Source: Kerstersia sp052103615 (GTDB taxonomy: Bacteria; Pseudomonadota; Gammaproteobacteria; Burkholderiales; Burkholderiaceae_B). Taken from it: 64,000 nucleotides of DNA. Under the pieces are notes generated by a model that was not told the origin of the DNA, did not search any database, and saw nothing but the letters and a program-made list of their open reading frames with translations. Both the position numbers and the translations under genes were made by a program. Position 1 is the stretch's first letter; each line of letters opens with the position of its first letter. Location of the stretch: the NCBI RefSeq assembly GCF_052103615.1, contig NZ_JBQEKA010000002.1, forward strand, positions 1-64,000. The letters run 5' to 3'. Shown in pieces: positions 53,041-60,179 of the stretch.

Positions 53041-53575
53041 CGCCGATGGGGCGGTTGCAGACCGCCGGTTCGTCGGTCAGCAGCGCATCAAGCACCCGCA
53101 GCACTTCATCGGGATTGCGGCCGACTTTCAGGCCGTTGACCGAAATATGCTGGATGATATTGTCGGGGTCCACGATCAGCGTGGCGCGCAGGGCCACGCC
53201 CTGGGTGCGTTCGCGTATGCCCAGCTGGTCGATCAGCGAGCCGGAGGTGTCGGCGAACTGGTGGTGCTGAACGCGGGCCAGTTCGTTTTGCTCGCGGCGC
53301 CAGGCCAGTTTGACGTGCTCATTGTCGCTGGAGCCGCCCAGCAACACGGCATCGCGTTCTTCGAAGGCTTCGGTCAGCGCGTCAAAACCGATGATTTCGG
53401 TGGGGCAGACTGAGGAGAAGTCCTTGGGATAAAAGTAGATGACTTTCCATTTGCCGGGGAAGGTGCTTTCGGTGATGTCTTCGAAAGCGGAAACGCCATT
53501 TTCTTCTGCCAGAGTAAAGCCAGGCTTGACGCCGGTAATGCGGAACGAGTCGAGTTTATCGCCGATGGTTTTCAT
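53036..53575 (-). CDS. Peroxiredoxin, AhpC/TSA family
   Basis: A 179-residue typical peroxiredoxin that reduces H2O2 and organic peroxides. The peroxidatic Cys57 lies in 'YPKDFSSVCPTEIIGF', and the active-site Arg in 'GVALRATLIVDPDNIIQHISV'. A further Cys near the C-terminus ('EPAVCNRPIGG') may act as the resolving residue. ATG 53575 has GGGAGA upstream; a longer frame to 53626 is not needed. It is related to the AhpC branch used with AhpD or thioredoxin rather than with AhpF, but no reductase gene is adjacent. It is downstream of, and in the same direction as, the two-component genes. Confidence 0.9.
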   Translation of the reverse strand: MKTIGDKLDSFRITGVKPGFTLAEENGVSAFEDITESTFPGKWKVIYFYPKDFSSVCPTEIIGFDALTEAFEERDAVLLGGSSDNEHVKLAWRREQNELARVQHHQFADTSGSLIDQLGIRERTQGVALRATLIVDPDNIIQHISVNGLKVGRNPDEVLRVLDALLTDEPAVCNRPIGG

Positions 53576-53648
53576 CAAAATCTCCCAGGAGTCCCTGAGC
53601 GCCACAATGACGCTCTCTGGAAGCATTCTACGCGAAGCCGGGCGCGTC

Positions 53649-55049
53649 TCAGCCGAGTTGCGGGCGGGGCAGTTCGATGCGGACCAGCAGGCCTGATGGC
53701 TCGTTTTGCAGCAGGTTCAGGCGGCCGCCGATCTGGCTCAGCAGGCGTTCGACGATGGACAGCCCGAGCCCCGCGCCGCTGACGCCGGTGCGCGCGCTTT
53801 CTCCGCGGGAAAAGGGGCGCAGCATTTTGGCGCTGTCAGACAGCGGGATGCCCGGGCCTTGGTCGGAAACGTCGATACGCATCCATTTTCCCTGGCTGCT
53901 GGCGGTCAGATGGATATGCGCCCGTCCGTCTTCGGACAGGCCGTAGCGCCTGGCATTTTCGATAAGATTGGTGATGATGCGTTTCAGATCGAAGTCCGAG
54001 ATGCGCGCATACAGATCTGCTGCGATCTCGGCTTGCAATGTGCCGCCCAGGGCTTCGGTATGGCTGCGCTCGCGCTGATAGATTTCCTGCAGGACATCGG
54101 AGACCGAAGTCACTTCCTGGCCGGAGGTGCCGGCGGGACGGGCATAATCCATCAGCTGGCCGATGCAGCGTTCAATCTGGCCCAGGTCCTGGTCGATGTT
54201 TTGCAGCGTATCTTCGGAGACGCCGCTCATTTCAATTTCCAGCCGCAGCCGGGCCAGCGGCGTGCGCAGGTCATGCGATAGGCCCGCCAGCATCAGCTCC
54301 CGGTCCTCTTCGCTTTGGCGTAATTCGTGGGCCATGCGGTTGAAACTGGCATTAATGCGGCGCAATTCTTCCGGGCCGCCTTCGGGCAGCGGCAGAGGCG
54401 TTGAGCCCCGGGTCAGTTCCTGCACGGCCTTGGCGAGCCGGGAGAGCGGGCGGTTGACGAAGCCGACGCTGATGGCCGCGCCGATCAGCGACAGGATCAG
54501 CGCGGTGACGCCCCAGCCTATCCATTCCATGCCGCCTGTCAGGCCGAACTGATCGCGCTCGAAAACCAGCCAGTAGTCCTCGCCGTCGATGCGGAAGCTG
54601 ACCCAGATACCGGGAATATTATTCACAGAGCTGGCCAGGCGGATGTCTTCGCCCTGGCGGTTGCGGATCAGGGTGGCGACACGGGTCCAGTAGTCATCGT
54701 GGGGCAGCGCCTTGATATCGTCTTGCTCGGTGCGCGGATAGACCTGCAGGCCTTCATTGGTGGCCAGATCGAGCAAGAGGCGGCTGCGCGAGTCCGGCGC
54801 TGAATAAATCAGCGCGGCGCGGGTGATGTTGACAGAAGTCACGACCCGCTGCGCCATTTGGTAGGCGCGCGGGCCGATTTCCATACTGAAGAAAACTTGC
54901 AGCCAGGCCAGCAGGCTGGCGATCATCAGCGTGCTGAGCAGCAGAAACGTGCGGCCAAACAGCCCGAGCCGGAACAGCCGCGTCCAGCGCGACTGTTCGG
55001 GGTGGCGGGTGTTTTGTCGGTGTGTATGGCTGGGGTCAGTTGCCGCCAT
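53649..55049 (-). CDS. risS: Sensor histidine kinase, EnvZ/RisS-like
   Basis: A 466-residue inner-membrane kinase. Helix 1 (about 28-52) and helix 2 (about 175-200) enclose a periplasmic sensor of about 120 residues. Then come a HAMP domain ('VNRPLSRLAKAVQELTRG'), the dimerisation/phospho-acceptor segment 'AGLSHDLRTPLARLRLEIEM' with the autophosphorylated His, and the ATPase domain with 'NLIENARRYG' (N box), 'DQGPGIP' and 'GAGLGLSIVERL'. It overlaps the regulator gene by 14 bases. Closest resemblance is to Bordetella RisS, which is a broken gene in B. pertussis; here it is intact. The signal is probably ionic or osmotic, by analogy only. Confidence 0.9.
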   Translation of the reverse strand: MAATDPSHTHRQNTRHPEQSRWTRLFRLGLFGRTFLLLSTLMIASLLAWLQVFFSMEIGPRAYQMAQRVVTSVNITRAALIYSAPDSRSRLLLDLATNEGLQVYPRTEQDDIKALPHDDYWTRVATLIRNRQGEDIRLASSVNNIPGIWVSFRIDGEDYWLVFERDQFGLTGGMEWIGWGVTALILSLIGAAISVGFVNRPLSRLAKAVQELTRGSTPLPLPEGGPEELRRINASFNRMAHELRQSEEDRELMLAGLSHDLRTPLARLRLEIEMSGVSEDTLQNIDQDLGQIERCIGQLMDYARPAGTSGQEVTSVSDVLQEIYQRERSHTEALGGTLQAEIAADLYARISDFDLKRIITNLIENARRYGLSEDGRAHIHLTASSQGKWMRIDVSDQGPGIPLSDSAKMLRPFSRGESARTGVSGAGLGLSIVERLLSQIGGRLNLLQNEPSGLLVRIELPRPQLG

Positions 55050-55773
55050 CGGGGACGAAGACGTAGCCCAGGCCCCAGACCGTCTGAATGAAGACGGGCT
55101 TGGAAGGATTCGGTTCGATCAGCTTGCGCAGACGGGAAATCTGCACATCCAGACTGCGGTCGAACGCTTCATATTCACGGCCGCGCGCCAGTTCCATCAG
55201 CTTGTCACGCGACAGCGGCACCTTGGGATGGCGGGCGAACACCTTCAGCACAGAGAACTCACCTGTCGTGATGGGCACGGTTTCGCCGTTGCGCATCAGC
55301 GTGCGGGTGGAAAGATTCAGGGTGTAGGGGCCGAAAGCGACGGATTCATTTTCCTGGCTGGGCGCGCCGGGATGTTCTTCCGCGCCTCGGCGCCGCAGGA
55401 TGGCATTGATGCGGGCCAGCAGTTCGCGCGGATTGAACGGTTTGGACAGATAGTCATCAGCCCCCATTTCCAGGCCCAGGATGCGGTCGATCTCTTCCGC
55501 CTTGGCCGTCAGGATAATGATAGGGGTGTTGTCATGTGCACCACGCAGCCGGCGGCAGATCGACAAGCCGTCTTCGCCAGGCAGCATCAGATCGAGTACC
55601 AGCAGGTCGAAGTGTTCGCGTTGCCACAGACGCGCCATTTCCTTGGAATCTTCAGCCACGAAAACATTGAAGCCTTGTTCCGATAGGTAACGGCGCAACA
55701 GATCACGCAGGCGGGGGTCATCATCGACAACCAGCAATTTGCGAGGAGTAGGAGGCGTTTGTGGTGTAGGCAT
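55036..55773 (-). CDS. risA: OmpR-family response regulator, RisA-like
   Basis: A 245-residue regulator. The receiver (about 10-125) has the acidic pair in 'LLVVDDDPRLRDLLRRYL', the phospho-accepting Asp in 'LLVLDLMLPGEDG' and the conserved Lys in 'DDYLSKPFNPRELLARI'. The C-terminal winged helix (about 145-242) has 'LSRDKLMELARGREYEAFDR' and 'WGLGYVFVPDG'. It matches Bordetella RisA closely in its receiver sequence as I remember it. It is the first gene of the risAS pair. The gap 55774-56001 contains the divergent promoters for it and tsaB; no specific box was convincing. Confidence 0.9.
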   Translation of the reverse strand: MPTPQTPPTPRKLLVVDDDPRLRDLLRRYLSEQGFNVFVAEDSKEMARLWQREHFDLLVLDLMLPGEDGLSICRRLRGAHDNTPIIILTAKAEEIDRILGLEMGADDYLSKPFNPRELLARINAILRRRGAEEHPGAPSQENESVAFGPYTLNLSTRTLMRNGETVPITTGEFSVLKVFARHPKVPLSRDKLMELARGREYEAFDRSLDVQISRLRKLIEPNPSKPVFIQTVWGLGYVFVPDGGN

Positions 55774-56001
55774 GTCGTAAATGTAACAGCGGGCTAAAGG
55801 GGGGCCAAAGGGGCTTACTTCACGTTACACAAGTGTAAATTTCGCCACAAATGGCAGCTGAGCATATCCGTATAGAGAACGGTCGGCACACCAGCGGTTC
55901 CTTGCCTGCGCTTGTGTCTGGATAGACAACAGGCGCAGCGGCCCGCCCGGCGGGGCGATTCCATCCGCCCGTTTCCGGGCTGCATTCCTTACAATCCTGG
56001 C

Positions 56002-57234
56002 ATGGACATCAATTTGATCAGTTTCGAAACCTCCGGGCCGCGTTGCAGCGTGGCATTGCTGCGTGCTTCTGCGGGAGCTATCCGTAGTATAGCGACGCGC
56101 AGCCATGATGGGGGCCGGGATCACGGCCAGCAGATTCTGCCGCTGGCCAGCAGCCTGTTGCGCGAAGAAGGGCTGACGGCAGCCAATCTGCACGGCGTGG
56201 CCTTTGGCCAGGGGCCTGGCGGGTTTACCGGCCTGCGGGTGGCGTGCGGCGTGGCGCAGGGGGTTGCATACACCTTGAATGTGCCTGTGTTACCGGTGGT
56301 GTCCAATCTGGCTGTGGCGGCTGCGAGCGGCGCGGCGCCAGGGCAACTGGTCATAACGGCGCTGGATGCGCGCATGGAAGAAGTCTATCTGGCGGTTTAC
56401 CGGGCGCCGGGGCAGGCGGGCGCCGCCTGGCAGGAACTGCTGGCGCCCCAACTGGTGGCGGGCCGGGATGCCTTGCCCTGGGTGGAAAGCCTGTTGCCGG
56501 GTTGGCAACTGGATGACGCTGACCCGGTACCGCCGCTCTGGGCCGGTGACGGCTGGTTGCTGGCCGGGGAAGATGCGCGCTTTCAGCCGACATTGCTGGC
56601 CTTGCGTCCAGATGCCGATGTCGTGGCGCGCCTGGGCCTGGAAGCCCTCTGGCGCGGCGAAGGCAAGCCCGCGCAGGAAGCGATGCCGCTCTATGTACGT
56701 GACAAGGTGGCGTTCACGACCGCTGAGCGCGCCAAGGGCGATGGCGGCAATCCCAGGGCGACTGTGCCGATTTATGCGCAGGCTATGACAGCCGGGCACC
56801 TGGAAAGTGTGGTGGATCTTGAGGCGCAGGTGCAGAAGCATCCCTGGACACGCCGTAATTTCGAGGATGCGCTGGCTGCTGGTTATGACGCCTGGGTGCT
56901 CTGCGAAGGCGAAGCGGTGGTGGGCTTTTATATCGCCATGCTGGCGCCGGATGTGTCGCATTTGCTGGCGGTTGCTGTGGCGCCGGAACGTCAGCGGCAG
57001 GGCTGGGGCTGGCGGTTGCTGGAGCATTTCGCGCAGCGCGCCGCCGAGGCCGGGCTGGAAGGGCTGTTGCTGGAAGTCCGGCCCTCCAATGCGGGCGCGC
57101 TAGCGCTGTACCGCCGTTTTGGTTTTGAACAGATTGGCGTGCGCAAGGAGTATTACGAAGCTGGCGCGCAGCGGGAAGATGCGTGGGTGTTTCAGAAACG
57201 CCTGCCTGCCGCTGCGCCAGGGAGTGTGGCGTGA
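56002..57234 (+). CDS. TsaB-RimI fusion: tRNA t6A complex subunit plus S18 acetyltransferase
   Basis: A single 410-residue frame encodes two normally separate proteins. Residues 1 to about 240 are TsaB, the inactive ASKHA-fold partner of TsaD in forming N6-threonylcarbamoyladenosine-37: 'ISFETSGPRCSVALLR', 'DHGQQILPLASSLL' and 'GQGPGGFTGLRVACGVAQGVA'. Residues about 265-400 are RimI, which acetylates the N-terminal Ala of ribosomal protein S18: 'HPWTRRNFEDALAAGYDAWV', the acetyl-CoA loop 'VAPERQRQGWGWRLLEHF' and 'NAGALALYRRFGFEQIGVRKEYY'. The start is ATG 56002; the open frame upstream (from 55912) does not look coded. The next gene's ATG overlaps the stop. No frame break separates the halves. 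Confidence 0.92.
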   Translation: MDINLISFETSGPRCSVALLRASAGAIRSIATRSHDGGRDHGQQILPLASSLLREEGLTAANLHGVAFGQGPGGFTGLRVACGVAQGVAYTLNVPVLPVVSNLAVAAASGAAPGQLVITALDARMEEVYLAVYRAPGQAGAAWQELLAPQLVAGRDALPWVESLLPGWQLDDADPVPPLWAGDGWLLAGEDARFQPTLLALRPDADVVARLGLEALWRGEGKPAQEAMPLYVRDKVAFTTAERAKGDGGNPRATVPIYAQAMTAGHLESVVDLEAQVQKHPWTRRNFEDALAAGYDAWVLCEGEAVVGFYIAMLAPDVSHLLAVAVAPERQRQGWGWRLLEHFAQRAAEAGLEGLLLEVRPSNAGALALYRRFGFEQIGVRKEYYEAGAQREDAWVFQKRLPAAAPGSVA

Positions 57235-58202
57235 TGGCGGAACGGACAGCGCCGGTATCGGCCATGCAGCGGCTCTGGCTCAAGGAAATGGGCGTGGGCC
57301 GCGCGCTGTTGCCGGAACCGCCGCGGCCTTTGGCACGGGCGGTAGCCGCGGATGATCAGGCCGCGCCTGCGGCGGATTTGCCCAAGCGGGCAGCTGGCGC
57401 GGAGGATGTCTCGCCGCGCAGCGCAGTTAGCGATGCGCTCGCGGCATTGGCGGCAGGGCGGCCCGGGCAGGCCTCGGCAGGCCGGCGCCCGTCAGCCGGG
57501 GCTCAGCCCGCAGTGCGGCCCGTGCCTGGCGCTGCCGCCTTGCCGCCGGCGCAGACTGGGGGCGCCGCTGCCCAGATAGCGGCGCCGCCTGAAGCGGCGG
57601 CGCCAGTTGCGGTGGCCGTGCGCGGGCCATTGGCCCAGGATATGGCGGGCTTGCGCGAGCAGGTGCTGGCCTGTACGGCATGTGATCTGTGCCAGACGCG
57701 CCGGCAAGCGGTCTTCGGCGATGGCGCTTTCCCGGCACGCTGGATGGTGATAGGCGAAGCGCCGGGTGAGCAGGAAGACCGCCAGGGCTCGCCTTTTGTC
57801 GGCCGTGCCGGGCAATTGCTGGATGCCATGCTGGCTGCGGTCAATCTGCAACGCGGCCGGGAAGTGTTTATCGCCAATGTAATCAAGTGCAGGCCGCCGG
57901 CCAACCGGAATCCCCGGCCGGAAGAATTGGCTGCCTGCAGCCCATATCTGATGAAGCAGATCGAACTGATCCAGCCCGAGGGCATTCTGGTACTGGGCCG
58001 TTTTGCGGCGCATACCTTGCTGCAGACAGAGGCTTCGATTGGCAATTTGCGCGGCCGCATCCACAGCTGGCGCGATGGCCAGGGCAGGGAAATTCCGCTG
58101 GTGGTCAGCTATCACCCGGCCTATTTGCTGCGCAGCCCGCATGCCAAGGCAGCGGCTTGGCAGGATCTGCGTTTGGCCGCTGCCCAGACGCAAGCGGTTT
58201 AA
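57234..58202 (+). CDS. Type-4 uracil-DNA glycosylase (Fe-S)
   Basis: A 322-residue family-4 UDG that removes uracil from DNA. The conserved core is C-terminal (about 140-322): Fe-S Cys in 'VLACTACDLCQTRR', the uracil-binding motif 'GEAPGEQEDRQGSPFVGRAG', another Cys in 'NVIKCRPPANRNP' and the final 'VSYHPAYLLRSPHAKAAAW'. Residues about 35-130 are a long Ala/Pro/Gly-rich low-complexity linker between a short N-terminal segment ('MQRLWLKEMGVG') and the enzyme. ATG 57234 overlaps the tsaB-rimI stop (GTG 57231 is an alternative). Confidence 0.92.
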   Translation: MAERTAPVSAMQRLWLKEMGVGRALLPEPPRPLARAVAADDQAAPAADLPKRAAGAEDVSPRSAVSDALAALAAGRPGQASAGRRPSAGAQPAVRPVPGAAALPPAQTGGAAAQIAAPPEAAAPVAVAVRGPLAQDMAGLREQVLACTACDLCQTRRQAVFGDGAFPARWMVIGEAPGEQEDRQGSPFVGRAGQLLDAMLAAVNLQRGREVFIANVIKCRPPANRNPRPEELAACSPYLMKQIELIQPEGILVLGRFAAHTLLQTEASIGNLRGRIHSWRDGQGREIPLVVSYHPAYLLRSPHAKAAAWQDLRLAAAQTQAV

Positions 58203-58349
58203 ACAGGGCAGTTGAAACACTAGGCTGGGCGTATGCCCGCCTGAACGCGGGGCCGCTGCTGACGCCGCTCAGGCTGGCAGGGCATGCTGATGCCCTTGCG
58301 GCTCTGGGGGCCCCAGGGCCCGGTTAGGGCGGCGGCAGCGGGCGCGTTG

Positions 58350-58394
58350 GCGGCCTTATCGTTGGCAGCCGTATCGTTGGTGGCCTTATTTCAG
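58350..58394. repeat. Three imperfect 15-bp tandem repeats
   Basis: GCGGCCTTATCGTTG, GCAGCCGTATCGTTG and GTGGCCTTATTTCAG follow head to tail in the convergent gap between the UDG gene and lplT, the last overlapping the lplT stop codon. The unit length is a multiple of three, so on the minus strand they could once have coded a repeated tail. Confidence 0.5.
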
Positions 58395-59690
58395 GGCCTG
58401 GCCGTGGCCGGTCTGGCCGATCTGGGCTTCCAGCGTCGGGTCGCGGCGCAGCATCAGCTTGCAAGTCACGATAATCAGCGTCATCAGGCCGAAGACGGCC
58501 AGGCCGAAGATGGTGATGATGGTGTTGATGTGCAGCTGCAGTTTCAGCAGCAGGGTATAGAGCGCCACCATGCAGAGAATATTGATCTGCTCGTTGAAGT
58601 TCTGGACGGCGATGGAATGCCCGGCAGACAGCAGCACATGGCCGCGGTGTTGCAGCAGGGCATTCATGGGCACTACGAAATAGCCGGCAGCCGCGCCGAT
58701 CAGGAACAGCAAGGTATAGACGGTGTAGGGGGCGCTGACCATGGGCATGCACAGCACCAGCAGTCCCATGATGGCGCCCAGCGGCAGCACGACCAGCGAT
58801 TTCTGCAGCGGCAGGCGGCCCGCCAGAATGGCGCCCACTACGGTGCCAAAGGCGGAAACCCCCATCAGAATGGATGCCTGATCCAGGCGCATGCCCAGGT
58901 GGGCCGCGCCCCATTCGATCACGATCAGTTGCAGGGTGGCGCCGGCGCCCCAGAATAAGGTGGTGATGGCCAGCGAAATCCGCCCCAGTTTGTCACGCCA
59001 GAGAATGCCCACATAACCGAAAAAGGTGCGCAACAGCACGGAAACCTGGCGCGGCTGCTTGGGGTAGTAATAGCCGGTGTGCGGGATCATCATGTTGCAG
59101 CAGGCGGCGCCGATATAGATGAAGACGATACAGAAAATGGCCGCTTCGGCAGGCGTGGAAAGAAAGCTGCCCAGCGGCGTCTGTGCCAGCAGCAGGCTGG
59201 AAACATGAGGGGAAATCAGGGCGCCGCCGAGAACCGTGCCAATGATGATGGACGTGACGGTCAGGCCTTCGATCCAGCTATTGCCTTTGACCAGCAGCGA
59301 AGGGGGCAGCATTTCGGTGACGATGCCGTATTTGGCCGGCGAATAGGCGGCAGCGCCTATGCCTACCAGCGCATACGCGCCGCAGATCAGCCAGGTTTGC
59401 TGCACCGAGGACAGGCCGAAACAGGTATAGGCCAGCATGATGATGCAGCCGACTGTTTTGAGCGCATTGGTCAACAGCATGACCCGGCCCTTGGGAATGG
59501 AGTCGGCGAAAGCGCCGACGAAAGCGGCCAGCAGAACGTAAGCCAGGGCGAACCACCATTTCAGCATGGGGGCCATCCAGTCTGGGCCGGACAGTTCCTG
59601 AATCAGGGCAAGGGCGGCAATGAAAAGCGCGTTGTCGGCCAGCGATGACAAAGCCTGTGCGGCCATGACCAGATAAAAGCCTCTTTTCAA
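58386..59690 (-). CDS. lplT: Lysophospholipid transporter LplT
   Basis: A 434-residue MFS-type flippase with about twelve helices that moves lysophospholipids inward for re-acylation. The start is TTG 59690: GGGAG lies 7 bases before it and the product then begins 'MKRGFYLVMAAQALSSLADN', the family N-terminus; a TTG at 59726 would add 12 residues without SD. Family features are 'VGAFADSIPKGRVMLLTNALK' and 'YSPAKYGIVTEMLPPSLLVKGN'. The partner acyltransferase Aas is not fused or adjacent here. Confidence 0.92.
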   Translation of the reverse strand: MKRGFYLVMAAQALSSLADNALFIAALALIQELSGPDWMAPMLKWWFALAYVLLAAFVGAFADSIPKGRVMLLTNALKTVGCIIMLAYTCFGLSSVQQTWLICGAYALVGIGAAAYSPAKYGIVTEMLPPSLLVKGNSWIEGLTVTSIIIGTVLGGALISPHVSSLLLAQTPLGSFLSTPAEAAIFCIVFIYIGAACCNMMIPHTGYYYPKQPRQVSVLLRTFFGYVGILWRDKLGRISLAITTLFWGAGATLQLIVIEWGAAHLGMRLDQASILMGVSAFGTVVGAILAGRLPLQKSLVVLPLGAIMGLLVLCMPMVSAPYTVYTLLFLIGAAAGYFVVPMNALLQHRGHVLLSAGHSIAVQNFNEQINILCMVALYTLLLKLQLHINTIITIFGLAVFGLMTLIIVTCKLMLRRDPTLEAQIGQTGHGQALK

Positions 59691-60179
59691 GCAACTGCTC
59701 CCAGATGTGTAAAGTAGTGGTGCCAACGAACGTCAAAGTGTAAACAAATGCTGGTTTGCCCGTCGCTGGTTTTTACGGTAGCGGGACATTTTCGCTGGCT
59801 TGCCTCGGGAAGAAAATGCGTCCGGGCGGGCAGGCCGCCGCGCTGGCATCAGGAATTTTTCTGTTCTTTCGGTGAGGGAGTATAGCCCCCATAAAGCGTA
59901 CGGGTTTTGTCCTTAGGGTCATCCGCAGGCAGGGGCGGCAGACAGGCGGGGCAGCCGTTTTTCAGCCGTCTGGGGCTGGCGGGCTGGGGAGCAGAACGCG
60001 CCTGTGTTTCCGGTGGCGTAATAATCCGGTAAAAGAGCGTAAATGTAAGGGGGCGTGTGAGATTTGACGCGGGGGCATGAGGGGCTGCGTTATCATTGCA
60101 GATTGGTTCCAATCCCCCTGTGCCACTGCGTGGCGCCGGGCGCTGGAGAACACTATGACCTGCTCCTGGCTTTCATAAC
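59691..60179. other. Intergenic region between lplT and smc
   Basis: This stretch of about 490 bases separates divergent lplT and smc. It holds one weak candidate ORF (59849-60112, minus; see next entry). A possible smc -35 TTGACG is at 60064-60069, but the spacing to a -10-like TTATCA is too long (20 bases) to be convincing. No RNA gene is recognised. Confidence 0.4.
59849..60112 (-). CDS. Possible small protein, unknown
   Basis: An 87-codon frame with TTG start. The C-terminal half ('KNGCPACLPPLPADDPKDKT' then 'RTLYGGYTPSPKEQKNS') looks more protein-like than random GC-rich sequence and contains a CPAC motif; the N-terminal half does not. A shorter version starting internally cannot be excluded. 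No SD at a good distance. Low confidence. Confidence 0.3.
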   Translation of the reverse strand: MEPICNDNAAPHAPASNLTRPLTFTLFYRIITPPETQARSAPQPASPRRLKNGCPACLPPLPADDPKDKTRTLYGGYTPSPKEQKNS

